A program made the translations under genes and the position numbers. A stretch of 64,000 nt of DNA from Cercophora sp. LCS_1 (lineage: Eukaryota; Ascomycota; Sordariomycetes; Sordariales; Lasiosphaeriaceae): contig JAPZLL010000013.1 of assembly GCA_036250225.1 (NCBI GenBank), positions 682,001 through 746,000 of the forward strand. The letters run 5' to 3'. The notes under the pieces are model-generated. The model had not been told where the DNA came from. It did no database searches and saw nothing but the letters and a program-made list of their open reading frames with translations. Of the stretch, positions 1 through 12,387 are shown piece after piece. Positions within the stretch are counted from its first letter, which is position 1; the number at the start of each line of letters is the position of its first letter.

Positions 1-1185
1 TGCCATTCGCTGCTACGACTGCGTCCACGCCCCTACCCGCCCGAGTCAGCCGTGGTCACCCGCCAGCGTCGCCTTTGCCTAATGCTGAACTCGCTTGACG
101 TGACGAAGCGACGGGCACGCTACGTTGCCGACCTTGTGGCGTGCTGGGCATCCATGTGTGACCTCCAATACCCGTATGATCGGGATGACAGCTTGGACCT
201 GGCGACGTTCAAAGCCGTCACGGCATTGCGAAACGCGGGCATCCGGGTGTTCAATTTTCAGTGCGGCGGTGGCGTCGGCCTAACAGGGGTCGACTATTGG
301 TTCCTGCGGTACACGGTCGAGACGGTGCAGCGTAACCGGCGCGACAGTCCGGTTGTTCCGGGCGCTCCGGCTTGGACAGGCCGGGTGGATACCATTCAGC
401 ACTATCAAATGGCCTTGTCGTTACCGGATCACGCGTGCGAACGCTACCAAGTCAGTCACGCGCCATGGCGCTACATCGAAGGCGCAAGGGTGGAACGCAT
501 CGTGCCGTGCAGCAACCCAAACCATGTCGACGCCATGCCATTTATTAGGTCCCTTGACGGACCGTTCCAAAGAGTTGAACAGTCCGTGTGGTGGTCGGCT
601 GCGGAAACAATCTCACGCTATCTCAACTCGGACAAGTTTACGTTTGTAGAACAGGCAGCGTTGGATGGCCACTCTCTTGTCGTCGTTACAATTCCGGCAT
701 CAGCTGCTCCGCCTCGTCGGGGCGTGCCATATGATTTCTCCTCCTTCCAAGCGTGGGCCATCTGCCCTAATTATTTTTTAAAACACCGAGAGAAGCTTTT
801 CGTCGCTCGTGAAGGAATCAATGGCACGCTTGTTCTATGCCTGATCGACGGCACGCCCGAAGGCGGTGGGAAGTTCGCTACCCTCGCATACCTCGTCATC
901 TCGGATCATAAGTGTGGCTCCTTTCTGATCGCCACCGACAAGACGGGAAGAATAGAGATTCGACTCGAGGAACAGCTGCGATCGGATATATCGATATCGG
1001 GTTCCGAACCAACAGAGCTGGGGCCGTTCCTGACGCAGGAGCCGCACTCGGATCTTCCCTGGTTGTTTGCGCGATATCTAGGGCCGGGGAAGTGCACTTC
1101 AGCGACTGAGATGGAACCAAATGCGTTTCACGATTATTTGTTTGAGGCCAAGGTCTCGTTTATTGGGAATGAGTTTTCACTTTGA
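1..1185 (+). CDS. Hypothetical protein, 5' end outside the window
   Basis: The reading frame is open from the first base of the window to a TGA at 1183-1185 (394 codons visible), so the gene probably starts upstream; the first internal ATG is at 82. I do not recognise the family. The visible protein is mixed alpha/beta in character, with scattered Cys and Trp, no obvious signal peptide, membrane segment or low-complexity tract. The composition (GC-rich third positions, no stops over 1.18 kb) supports real coding. Its neighbour to the right is a decayed gene, and the region belongs to the accessory left flank of the HET/DUF3638 locus. It could be the last exon of a larger protein. Nothing visible indicates a function. 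Confidence 0.5.
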   Translation, partial: CHSLLRLRPRPYPPESAVVTRQRRLCLMLNSLDVTKRRARYVADLVACWASMCDLQYPYDRDDSLDLATFKAVTALRNAGIRVFNFQCGGGVGLTGVDYWFLRYTVETVQRNRRDSPVVPGAPAWTGRVDTIQHYQMALSLPDHACERYQVSHAPWRYIEGARVERIVPCSNPNHVDAMPFIRSLDGPFQRVEQSVWWSAAETISRYLNSDKFTFVEQAALDGHSLVVVTIPASAAPPRRGVPYDFSSFQAWAICPNYFLKHREKLFVAREGINGTLVLCLIDGTPEGGGKFATLAYLVISDHKCGSFLIATDKTGRIEIRLEEQLRSDISISGSEPTELGPFLTQEPHSDLPWLFARYLGPGKCTSATEMEPNAFHDYLFEAKVSFIGNEFSL

Positions 1186-2055
1186 TTTTTGGTTGCGAGT
1201 GGGCAGTTAGGTCTTTGACATCCACCAGTGGAGGATCGTATGATACCTACCTTATTCTGCGTCCCGACCTTACTCGTTCGTCTTGGCCAACCCCACTGGT
1301 TTGAGCTTTGGCTTGTAAATATCCTCACTTGGTGAGCATGGTCTTAGCATCCCTCTTTATGCCTTGTAGCAACAAGTTGTTCAATAATCTGCTTTCCCTT
1401 TTATACTTCTTTCCGTAGCAATATGCCTGAAAACTGCAGCAGTGTACAACAAGCTTGAGGGTTCGTTCTTTTGCTCCAAATGGCAAGTCCGGAGTAGAGC
1501 GGTCCGGAATTCTAACCGGAAGATGCGCAAACCATATCTAGAGTGCGGAAATGGAACCTTCCAGTCTACAGTCCGGGCCCACAGCCCGCTGCGGTCTGCA
1601 CGCCGTTCTTTTACATCGATCCGAATTCCTTCCAGGTCCGAGGGAGCCGCATCAACCCCACCACCTTTGCCACACACTAGCACCTTGAAAGTTTTACATA
1701 TCCTGTGTCACCGATTGGATAAACGTCCGCGAACAGCGTATCCAGTACCACAAACGCTGGCCCGAGGATCAAGCTGACCTCAACTGTAACATTGGCAATG
1801 CCAGAGGGGAGGTAGGCCAGATCGACAACAGGCCCCGAGGCGTGCTATGTCTCTATGAAGATGGCGGGCTGCAACGCTTGGATGCTCGAATATACGAAAA
1901 CCGGATGATTAGTACCGCTAAATTGACTGGAGGGCGAGGTACGAAAAAGGATTTTTTTGTGCCCAGATTCGTCGAACAGAATAGCAGTAAAAGTAGCCTT
2001 GTCGAAAAACGAAATCAAGAATAGTCTCTTTTTATTTGGCTCCCATGGGGTTTTT
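1186..2055. other. Intergenic, no gene recognised
   Basis: No open frame here looks like a protein and no RNA gene was recognised. The stretch separates the left-edge gene from the decayed minus-strand gene, so it probably holds two 3' flanks facing each other. Confidence 0.5.
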
Positions 2056-3490
2056 CTACGGCGCCGAAGCTCCCGGGGAGCCGGGGAATAGTCCGTCGTT
2101 GGGCATGGGTTCCCCCATTGGCGCGACAAGACTCGCAAAATCGAATTGTCCCAGACCGCGGGCCGACGCCACGTGTAGGACCTCCCACAGCATTTTCAGG
2201 CGCGCCAGCGGGTCCCACGCTTGAAAGCGGCGACACATCCTGAGGGCGCAAAGAAGCGCAGACTCGAACACGTGCGTGTCGATGGACCCCCAGAGGTCCA
2301 CGACCGTCCCAATGACAGGGATGTTGGAAAATGTCCGCGATTGCGTTGTAACCTCGTCAAACTCGAACAAGTCCTTTGAGGTAACGTCTCTCCTTGCACC
2401 ACCGTAGTCGAGTTGACGGCAACACGCAGTGTGCATCTTTGTGGCCCACTCGCGCAAGTTCAAGTCCTGGGGCCCCTTGAGAGGCTGGCCGTCGGGCAGG
2501 ACGAAAATCCCCCTGTCGCGGTCCTTGGCGTAGTTCACCTTCCCCAGCGCGTTCTCCGAGTAAAACTCGAAACAGGCTGCCCTGAAGTTGGAGGAGAGAA
2601 CCTCGGCAAGTTGCGGTCGCTTGTCTTGGTCGAGGGAATCAAGCTTCGTCTTGAAGCCAGGGCTTGGCATTCGGATGGGAGCTGCTGATAGCCAGGGCAA
2701 AATCCATTCTGGCTCGGGGCTCACGGTTGCCGCTTGCGTAGTCGTAGGCGGTACATTGTGTGTTGGAATCATGGTTGCGCCGTCGTCGTCGTCAGGGCTT
2801 GCGCCGCCGTCTGTCAGCGCCGAGTTGACTCTCGCATGGCCGCAAGACCAGTCTCGATTCGCATCAAGGAGGAACTAAATTAGAGTCCCGTGTTAGATTA
2901 TCACACATTACACGGGACCCGACTCCGTTGCTTCAGGGCAGACAGGCAACGTACTTCCCCATCGTGGCCATCAACAAGTTGAAGCTCGACACATGAAAAG
3001 ACAGGTCTTGTTGCATCTCCTTGGCTTTTCCTCGGCTCGCCATCCACCTGACCCTCCGCAAAACGTGGCCAGGTTCCGCCGCCGTCTGGAAATTGTCGAC
3101 GAATCCCTGGAGTTCATCCAAGGCCCTTTTTCCATTGGTGCCCATCGACTGCAGTCTTCGGTCCAAAGAGTGGTCAACAACGCCTCTGATGTAAAACTCC
3201 GCCACATCACATTCTCAGACCTTGTCCGAAATCTTGGTTTCTGTCATTCGCCAAGACAAACGCTAACATATCGCCAAGACATCTGGCCCTCAATCTGTTA
3301 CTTTATCCAACCACTTCCTAACATTGAAAAGCTCGCGCCAACCTCCTTGGACGGTAACCAATGTCAGTAGGATTTGCTGGGCCACTATGTTCACGTCTGC
3401 GGTGACTTGGTACCGAGGCCGTGGACGGCAATGATGTCGACGTTGGTGGCCACCTGGTTCCCAGGGTTGCCTTCCTTGATAGGGACGCAC
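2056..3490 (-). pseudogene. Decayed gene resembling fungal STAND N-terminal region
   Basis: Three minus-strand coding blocks lie in order: about 3490-3290 (ends with a helix containing WRELFNVRKWLDKV), 3205-2933 (contains LRRVRWMASRGKAKEMQQDL and HVSSFNLLMATMGK) and 2772-2056 (238 codons, ends at a stop). The middle block resembles the helical N-terminal domains found in front of fungal NACHT/STAND proteins and related orphan proteins; this is my recognition, unverified. The blocks do not join cleanly. An in-frame TGA sits just upstream of the middle block, where CGA would be one transition away. A good intron (GTACGT donor at 2954, CTAAC branch site, TTTAG acceptor at 2875) gives the wrong phase for the third block. 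Either I have misread a splice site or the gene is broken by frameshift and C-to-T change. The 2056-2772 frame stays open upstream of its first ATG, so that ATG is not necessarily a start. Confidence 0.4.
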
Positions 3491-4337
3491 GACTCGTCAC
3501 CTAGACTGTGTGAGATGGAGCAAAAGCTTGAGTTCAGTTGACAACACATGGCCTCTTGGAACCAGTTGGAAAATTACAGCCAAGTCCGCGCCAGGGACGC
3601 CCCAAATTAGCTGGCTGGCACGAGGCTCCCGTGCAAGACACAGAACCCACTAGTGAGGAGCAAACTCAGTCGTCCTGGAGGATTTTGCCAACACTTTTAG
3701 TAGCCCGGGTGAGGAACTGTCAGAAAGAACGGGTCGGGGGCCCTGGGCTTTAGGGCGAGCAAAGGTGGGCATATGAAAATAGGAATATTGTGTGCCCAGA
3801 TTCGGCGCACACTACGACAGAATCAAGCAGTTGCAACCCCCTTTATTCCAGAAAATTCTAATAGTACGGTGTTTCTGATAGTACGCTTCTCTCTGGTATA
3901 TATTAAATCGGGGTGCACAAGGTTATGTTTTCTATTTCCTTGAATACCACAATTCAAGGTCCCAGCGTATTGCCGGCCATCAGGAATGAGTTTTTTTTTT
4001 TGGCCGTGTCCTCCCCACCATTAATGGTAATTACCAGCATCTGCTGCTCTGAGAGAGCTGAAACGGGAATGAAACTAGCTAATACACCGCGGTGACGCGC
4101 TTGTCTTTATGCTCTGACGACCTGACCCGACATAGATGACCCTGTGGGCAGGGTCCGTAAGTTCAAGGTAAGTATTGAACAAGTGAAACCCACCAGCCTA
4201 GAGGGGGGTTGTATTACAAACCTGTAGCTGCCCCTAAGGCAACAATGCACATGCAGATATGCACTTATATAAGCCTCCTACAGAAGAGCGGTCCGTCAGT
4301 TCTTTCCAAGCGAGACTAGAAGACAAAGAGAGGTTGT
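3491..4337. other. Intergenic, no gene recognised
   Basis: AT-richer than its surroundings, with a T run near 3990 and a TATATAAG-like box near 4264. No convincing coding frame or RNA gene was seen. It contains the 3' flank of the large DUF3638 gene. Confidence 0.45.
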
Positions 4338-7300
4338 CTATTGTGCCCTCAAAGGCCCGGAAAATGCAGAGGGCGGCAATAGTACGTCCCCAGCAAAAAT
4401 ATGGCCCATGTCAGTTGTGGAGATGTCAGTAGAAGGGTGACGGATCCACTGAAACAAGGCGAGAAAGAACTGGACGGCGGCGGGTTCGAACGCGAATGCC
4501 TCCTCTTCCCCCTTGTTTACCCGTGCTAGACTCTCATTGCTGTCGCTGGCGGCATTGTACTGGACGCTCAAGAGCCGACACATGGCGACATAGTCGTCAT
4601 AAGAGCGAAGATAGAGCTGGCCGGCGAACAGGAGCAGCGTCAGAAGCAGGGCACGCGGTGGACGCCATCCGGGCAGCAGCGCCGGCGTCGTATACAGCAG
4701 CAAGTCCTCTGCCGAGCGCGTCGTGAGGCTGGTGCGCGGTGCGAACAAGTGTAGCGTGGCGGCGACACCGCCAGCGCGGAAGGTCGGCAGGAGCGCAGCA
4801 GCCTCCCAGGGGCTTAGCACGATGGCTACCGTGCCCGACGGTGTGGGCGCTGTGGCGATCCACTGCACTGGCCGTTGGTAGAGATCCCACACGCTGCTGG
4901 TTGTCGAGGTGGGAAGCTGGACGGTGCGGGCGAATTCGGCGGTCGCGAGGAGACCGGGCGGCCCATGTACATCCTGGAGGAGACGGGAGACGCTGCTCCC
5001 GGCGAGGGCATGCAGGGCTGGCATGAAGGCCGCGGAGCCAGGCGGGATTGTGCCGGTCCGCACGAAATCCTTGACGTGGGTGTGCAGCGATGGTTCATGG
5101 GGCTGTACCGGCAGGGGCTGCGGCTCGGGAGGGGGCGTTTCACGCTCGACCAAGATCTCGCGTTCGCGTTCGCGTTCTTGTTCTTGCTGGAGGGCTGCGG
5201 CACCGAAGCCACGAACCCCAAACGCCCGACATCGCTCCTGGATGCGCAACGCCTCGCCGGTGGGGACGGTCTGGGAGGCTTGCCCGTCGCAGGCGGGGCG
5301 ATAGCGCTCGCGCAGCGTTAGGCCATCGCTCTCGAGGAAGTGCGCCGCCTTCCCGCTGCTGAGATTGCGCCCGTCTCTCTCATCGGCTGCGCCTAACAGA
5401 AGCTGGCGCTGGTGCTGGCGACCCTGGGCTGCCCACAGCGGTACAAGCCGGCGGGCCTCGTGCCACGTCTCGTCGATCGACCAGGCCAGCACGTCGGCAA
5501 CCTGGACCTTGCCGCCCGGCGGTATGCCGCGGAGCGCCGTGATCCTTTCCCGGATCTCGGCTGGCACGAAAAAGACAACGGAATGGCCGCAACCGAGCTG
5601 CCGCATCCGCATACATGCTTGCATTTGTATTAGTCATCAGATGTTGTTTTTTAAAATAGGGGGAGTGGGGCGGAAAATCACCTTGGATAAGCCGGTCTTT
5701 GGTCAGCATCGGCCCAAGAGTCACAGCAGCGCGGCATCGATCAGGCAGGCGAATGTCGGTGCCACGCGTGTGGGCCTGGTCAAGGAAAATGAGGCACGAA
5801 GCCGTGTTGGCGGCGTACGGTGATGTTAGAAACGGCTCCGTCATGCCGTCGCGCGTGACGACGCACATGGTCTCGTCGCTGTCAAAGTAGACGGCGGCGC
5901 TCGCTGTGGCGTGGGGCACCAGAGCCAGCCAGCGGCGGGCGACCTCAGCATTGTCCAGCCCGATAATCTGGGCGCCGGCGTCGATAATGACGCGGATATG
6001 CGGCTCCGCGTCGACGACGAGGCGGAGGAGAGCCGGTGTTTTGAGGGGGTCGTGGCTACGCGCTGCTGCCGCTGCTGCAGACGACCCGTTTACAAGAGCG
6101 AGGGCGAGATCTTGTACCGCGTTCTCGGGGCGCAGCAGGTAGTCGAGGACCTGCGCCTTGGCGTGCCTCTGCTCTGGCAGGTCGAGAAACTCGATGCTAA
6201 GGGGGAGGAGGCACTTTGCGTCGTGGGTGCCGCTGAAACCCGTCGTCGGGTGACGTTTGACCTTGGCGAGCGACCAGGACGAGGTGGCAAGGGTCTGGCT
6301 GAACTCGCGGATGTCGCGCTCGAAGAGCACCTCGGCGAGGTAGTAGTCAATGGCTAGTCGGAGGCGGTAGAGGCGCGGGAACACGTGGTGGGCGAAGTGC
6401 TGGTGGTCCTGGATGTCGATGGCGCCGAGCTGGTGGAGCGACCGGGGGATGCTGTGGAGGGCCGGCAGCACCCACGACGTGTACCTCCTCTCGCCGCCGG
6501 CGGAAGTCGCGAGGCGCTCCAGCGAGGCACGCAGCTCTTGGCTGTGCAGGCCGCCGTAGTAGTAGCTCAGGCACGTCAGGACGATGACAACGTCGGGGTG
6601 GCCAAACTCGGAGCGCGGCGAGGGCAAGTCCTTGCCGCGGAATGGCACCGCCAGCCCCGTGGGCGGGTCCCGGGCGTCAGTGCGGCCGTAGTCGACTCCC
6701 CACCGCTTACGCAGGCAGAAGCAGAGGACGTCGTGGGCGACCAGGCCTCGCAAGAGCAGCAGGGGACGCTCCGGCACCTCGCCGGTCGCGAACATGGCTT
6801 CCACAATGGCGACATCGGCGGCCGTCGGCTCGGGCTGGCGGACGTAGCGCAACGCCGCGTCGCGCGCGTGCCGCCGCTTCGGGTCTGCCATGTGCGGAAA
6901 CCCCGCAAGCCCGCCGTCAAAGATGCGCTGCACCAGGCCGTCGGCAAGCGCGGAGGCGCCTGTGTCGCTCAGGATGCGGACCTGGGGAAAGCACCCCTCG
7001 TGCAGCCCGGGACCGACCTCCAGCGCGCCGGGGTACGCTTCCCGGAGCGCCGGCGCAATCTCGGCCACGAGCGCGAGGACGTTCTGGATCAGGCGCCACC
7101 GCTGGTCGCCGAGGTCGATCGCCGCCGGCGGGCCCATAGTGTAGATGAGCTCCGATCGCGGGTGGAACACCTCGTCGCTCTCGTCGATAATGTCCCTTGT
7201 GTGGCGGTCCCAAAAGCGCTGCATAGCCAGTAGGGGCCCCGCTGCGGTGGCTGCAGCGGCCGCATCCGTCGGGTTCCCGTAGCCGCCACCGGCAACCAGC

Positions 7301-10300
7301 GCGGCCTCGACGCCTGCCAGCTGGAACGACAGCAGATGCTCGGGCTGAGCGACGACAACGCCGCCGGTGCGCAGGGAGCGGTCGCACTGTTCACGCGCAA
7401 GGGCTAGGAGGGCGCCGTCGTGGCCTGCGCCCCGCGCAAAAGACGGGAGCGGGTAGACGCTGCGGGCGAGCAGGCCTCCCAGGGCACGCGTCAGCGTGTG
7501 CAGCATCTGTTTCGACTGCGGCTTGGCCACGACGACACGGACGAGGCGTGACCCGTCTGCCAGAGCGGCGGCCACCATGGGCACAATAACGGACGATTTA
7601 CCCTCGCCCATGTGCAGTTGCATCACGTGGTTGCGCTGGCCGGGAGGCTGCATCATGGCTAACGCAACACGCGCCTGGATGGGGCGGATGAGGATGCCCA
7701 TGTCGACCTCGAGCAGCACCCAGTCTGGGAACTCGACCGGATTCCAGTTCTCGTGGCCCTCGTTGCATCGCTCGGCAGCCAGGGCCGTGCAGTTGCCGGT
7801 CGCCGCGGCCACCACCAGCCTCTCGGCCCTCTGCAGCGCCGTCAACGCTACGGCGTAGTTGATGAGGCACCGAAGCCAGCCGTCCGAGAGCGTGGCCCGG
7901 TGTTGTCGGGACAGGCGCTCGAGCAGCATCACGGGCGTGACCGCCGGACGACTGGCCGCCTCCAACCGCCCCGCCTCGCCTGGCACGTCGGCACCGCAAA
8001 GGGCGCTGCAGATGGCCGTGAACCGGACGGCGACCTGGCGCCGGCACGTTTCCATATGTTTGAGCCACTCCAGGCCGGCCATTGGCCCCCTGCTATCACG
8101 GCGCGCCGTCGGTGTCGCAGGTGGCACGGTCTCGAGCGCTTTGGCAGCCTGCCGCAGCTCCCCAACGTACAGGCCCTCGCGCTCGTGCTCGGGCCGGGCG
8201 ATTTGGCCGAGGTCGTCGAGGAAACACTGCAGCGCCTCTGGCAGCGCTCCGCGCGCAGCAGACCTTCGAGAGTTTGTTGTCCGGGTTGGCAAGCTGTCGC
8301 ACGCCGGGGTCTCGGGGGCCGGCCGTGCAAACATGTCGTCGATGCTGGTAGGCGGCTTGGGAGGCGGGGGTAGCAGCAAATGTAGCTCCGCGGGCGGTGC
8401 CGTGTGGTCGGCGGTGCTCAGGGGTAACCCGTGGATATGGGAAGCCAAGGAAAGGCAGGAGTCTTGTATAGATTTGCCCAAATCCGCATTGATGGGATGG
8501 AGAATGTCGGCAAACTTATGGGTAACGTTGATGAGACGTTGGGTAGCTTCAAATAGCTGCGCCCGGTTGTTGGAACGGCGGCCGAACCACAGCAACCACG
8601 GCTTACGGGGCACCATAGCCACTGTGAGAAGGAACTGGGCAGTCCCAAGGTCAGCGCCAGGTGCAAACACGAGCCCCGCGAGGAAGAGCGTTAAATGGTA
8701 CACATGACCTTTGCGACGCCAGATCCGCGGGGCACCGATATGGGCCAGAATCTTGCACCATGCCGCGACGGAGATCTTGTTGGGACTGAGGAGCCATCCC
8801 GTGCCGAGGGCGTCCTCGCGCCCGACCCTAGCCGCCGTCGAGTAACTAGAGGAGGTAACCTCAGGGCTCCGGTTGTACCTCTCATCCACGAATGGAGCGG
8901 TTAGTGCGGATGGCACGCGAGGTGGATAGAGGAGCACTGCAGCGTCGCCACCGTGCACAATGTGCCTAGCAAGGCGGCAGGCCTCAGCTTCGCCATAATG
9001 GCCCGACGCTGTTCGGTACGTGGGCCAACCTGGGTACTGGGCGTCAGCACGGCCCGTCGCGTGTTTTGCCGCCCCGTCGCCATGGTCGCTGTACTGAAGG
9101 ATGTAGTATGCTGACGCCCGCGCCTCCGCGCGCCGCACGAGGGAAGCTTCGCCCAGGGGGGGGAGTTCCGTGGTTACCCCAGCTTGACCGAGGATGGCAG
9201 CTACGCGCCGGCTGAAGACCCCATACTGCGCCGCCGCCGGTGCCGTGCTCGACCACCGGACCTGCTGGCCCGAACCGCCATCCCGGTCCAGGAGCGGGCT
9301 GATGCTGCCAATGCGCCGCAGGCAGCCGAGGTGGGCGTCGTCGTCGTCGCCGTCGTCGTCGCCGCCGCGCAGCAGACGGTCGGGCGGTTGAAGGGCGACC
9401 GAGTCCAGTATGCGCAGTGCCTCCTCGGTGCCCGTTCGGCCGGTCAGCCGGTCGGGGAGGCAGTGCGTCGTGATGGCATGCAGGTGGCAGAGGAGCAACA
9501 GGCTACCCACCGCACCATCGCGGTCGCGGAGGCAGCCGAGCATGGTGTCGACGCGGAATGCATGGCACCGGACGCGCTGGCCAGCCGTCGCCGTCGTCAC
9601 GATGCGTGTCAGTCTGGCACGGCCATGCAAGCCAGCCTCGAAGGAGACCACGCCAGCCGGCACAAGGAGTAGCCGGTCGCTGCATGCAAGCGACGCGGTC
9701 GTGCCGCAGGGTGAGCGGCGGAGGACGAGCTTGCTCTCCAAGCCGGCGAGCGTGCCGATGGACTGATCCTCATCGATGGTATAGCCTGCATACTGCGACG
9801 AGACCACGGCGCTCTGCCCCTGAGACAGGTGGAACGAGAGCCGCAGGCGCGGTAGGTCGATGCTCAGGACGCGCCGGCTCCGGTCAAAGGTCAGGTCGAC
9901 TTGCTCCAGCGATTCCAAAGGCCCCAAGATATTATCCACGGCACGCGCCGTCCCGCTGGTGGCGCAGACGCGCGCCACGGCCGAGCCCACTTTGATAAGG
10001 CGGGCCCCATGCCCATCGCCGTCAAGCCTGAGCTCGTAGCCTCCGCAAGATGGACTTGCGTGCTGGAGCGTTTGCCAAGCATGGGCTTGCGGCCGGAATT
10101 CAATGCGGTCCTCGCCGAGCACTAGCCAGTGGGTGTACCCATTGATCAAGCGCCCTGGCAAGCTGCCGCCCAGGCAGTGGTGCATCGTCTCCGGCGGGAT
10201 AAATTCGTATCGTGTACCGTCCTTCTCGGACCTGACCATGAGCCAGTCGTCCTTGAGCACGGCCAGCTGAAGCCTATGGCCATGGTAGCTCGACGTGACA

Positions 10301-12387
10301 AAGTACTGCATCCCTTGACTCCTGGTGTACGATTGCACCACGGTGAAGGCTCGGTCGCCGAAGAGGAGGCGGTAGGTTGAGTGCTGGCGGACGTGCGGCG
10401 GGAGGCCCCCCAGCGGCGCGCCGCCGATCATAAGGCCTCCCGTCAATAGGTTGTACTCGAGTGGAATCGTTTCGAGGCTGCCCGGGAGCGACTGGCGAGT
10501 CACGAGCACGTGCGCGTGCGGCGCCGGCGCCGGCGACCACGCAACGTCCGGCCGGCACGACGGCCAGAACTGTTGGATGGCCATGTTAAGGCAAAGACCT
10601 GCTCCCGCGAGGATGCGGTCCTTGAGGAGCGGCTCCATCTCGTGAGACAGGCGGCGCCAGCGGTAGAGGAGTACGTCCAGCACGGGGGCGGCGGCGTGGT
10701 CCTGGAACTGTGGGGCCGCATGCTCGGCGGCGCGGATCGCCGACTCTATGAGAAGCGCTACCTCGCCGACATCCGAGAGCAGCGACACGCGATGCCAGGT
10801 GCTGACATCAAAGGTGGCGTGACACGCAAGCGCCGCCAGCTGGGCGCGTACCGCCAGGTTCGTCCGCCGCGCCTCGTCAGCCGCGTCACACACCTCCAGC
10901 TCGGCGGCCAGGGCGCGGGCGCGTTCCCGCCCCGCATCCCGGAGGCGTCGCAGGTAAGCCAGGCACCGGTCCTGCACCTGCCGGTCGGGAGACACCGACA
11001 GCAGCCGTACAGCAAGGCTGACGAGCAAGCACAGCGCTACCTCGGCATTTCGCTGGTCCGCCACGCGGCTCAGAGCATCCTCAAGGCCCCCTAGCAGCGC
11101 GTTGCCGAACCGTACCTCGGCGAGCATGTTGTGGGTGCTGCGCAGGGCGCCACGGTGGGCGCCGCCCCGAGGTCCAACTTCGTTGGCGGCCTGCATCACG
11201 AGGCAGAAGACGTCGGGCCGAGTAATGTTGAGCGAGGGCATGGTCAGCTGCAGGAGGATGTTGTGCCACTGCAGCCGGTGGCCTGCCCGCAGGTCACCAA
11301 AGGCCCGGAACTCGTCTGGCGCCATGGTGGGCGGACACTGCGGCCGCGCTGCGAGCACCTCGTTAGGTGTGTGGGTAGTGTTGCAGATCCACCGCCGCAG
11401 CACTTCCGGGACGGCCGCACCGGACACGTAGCTCAGTCGGTTCAACAAGTTGCCACCCGAAGGGACCTCCGAGTGTGTGGCGCCGGGGTTGACGCTAGGC
11501 ACACGGCGGAGCTCGTTCCATATCGCCAGCAATGGACCCTCCACCCGGCTGAAAAGCGTGTCAAACTGCGATCGTGAAAGCGCACTGGCTCGATGTAAAA
11601 GCGAGCCAATGTTGCTCAGAAGCTCGTCAACCATGTTGTTAAAGTCGTTCCTTCTGTCGGGCCAGTCCCCTGGGAGGCTTATCTCAGTCGATTCGTCGCA
11701 AAAGATGGTGAGAATGGTTCGCGTAGTCTGTCTCCACATAGCAAACACGGCAGGGGCGTCGGCCTCAAAGATCAAAACTTTGGCTTCTGTCTCGTTGCAA
11801 AACAGCGGCCAGAGGTAGAAACCAGGCCGCGAATCGGACGACGCCTCCGCCACCACACCCCCGTCCGCTGCCGCCATAGCCTCCCACCGCCTTTCGGCCA
11901 CCGTAGACTGCACAGCGTCCGCAACTTTCTTGAGCTGGTAATATAGCCGCTGATGATGAGGCGATGAGTTGAAGTAGCAGACGGCAAAGCACGTTTTGGA
12001 CCAGGAGGCTTCGCCGTCGTGATACCGCCAAGGAACGCCATTGGAGCCCGCGCCAGCTCTTCGCCGCTCGAGGTAATCTTCCACTCTGGCCAGCCGGCGT
12101 AACTGATCCCCTTTTGGCAGCACAAGGCCGTCGAAAAGGCTGGGCTGAAACCCGGTTTCGTATTGCCGCAGCAAGGGGACCAGCTGAACTGCTGAAACAT
12201 CCATCGTGACCCACAGCTCGAGCATACTAAGTCGCGCCGCCGACAGCGCCTCGGGATTTTTTGGGTACAGTTCGGCCCCAGCGTCTTGGTACGATTCAAT
12301 AAGGTGACGGATACCCCCAAAGGTCTTGGTGAACTCGGCCTCTGTGGTATCGGGCTGTCCCGTCGAAATCAACGCGGGCAGGTCCAT
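4338..12387 (-). CDS. Giant DUF3638/DUF3645 protein lacking the usual N-terminal module
   Basis: Two exons, 12387-5682 and 5617-4338, joined across a 64-nt intron (GTGATT donor, ACTAAT branch site, CAAG acceptor), give 2661 aa. Hallmarks of the fungal DUF3638/DUF3645 family are clear. A Walker A-like MGEGKSSVIVPMVAAAL is near residue 1593. An acidic DESDE box is near 1734. A DUF3645-type LAVPFRGKDLPSPRSEF followed by SYYYGG lies near 1915-1950. A C-terminal TRGTDIRLP and TKDRLIQACMRMRQLG lie near 2205-2245. These resemble SF2 helicase/SecA-type motifs I, II, V and VI. The C-terminus (TDMGHIFAG) looks complete. The protein starts mid-family: its first residues match the segment that normally follows an N-terminal module of about 450 aa. 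That module is encoded divergently at 13027 and fused to a HET domain. An AG with an upstream GCTAATC lies just before the ATG, so a 5'UTR intron is likely. The database label ubiquitinyl hydrolase is common for this family, but I see no supporting protease triad. Confidence 0.85.

Noticed and set aside
4338..12387. Ubiquitinyl hydrolase function for the DUF3638 protein
   Set aside because: The label is common for this family, but I see no Cys/His/Asp protease boxes; the clear motifs are nucleotide-binding ones.
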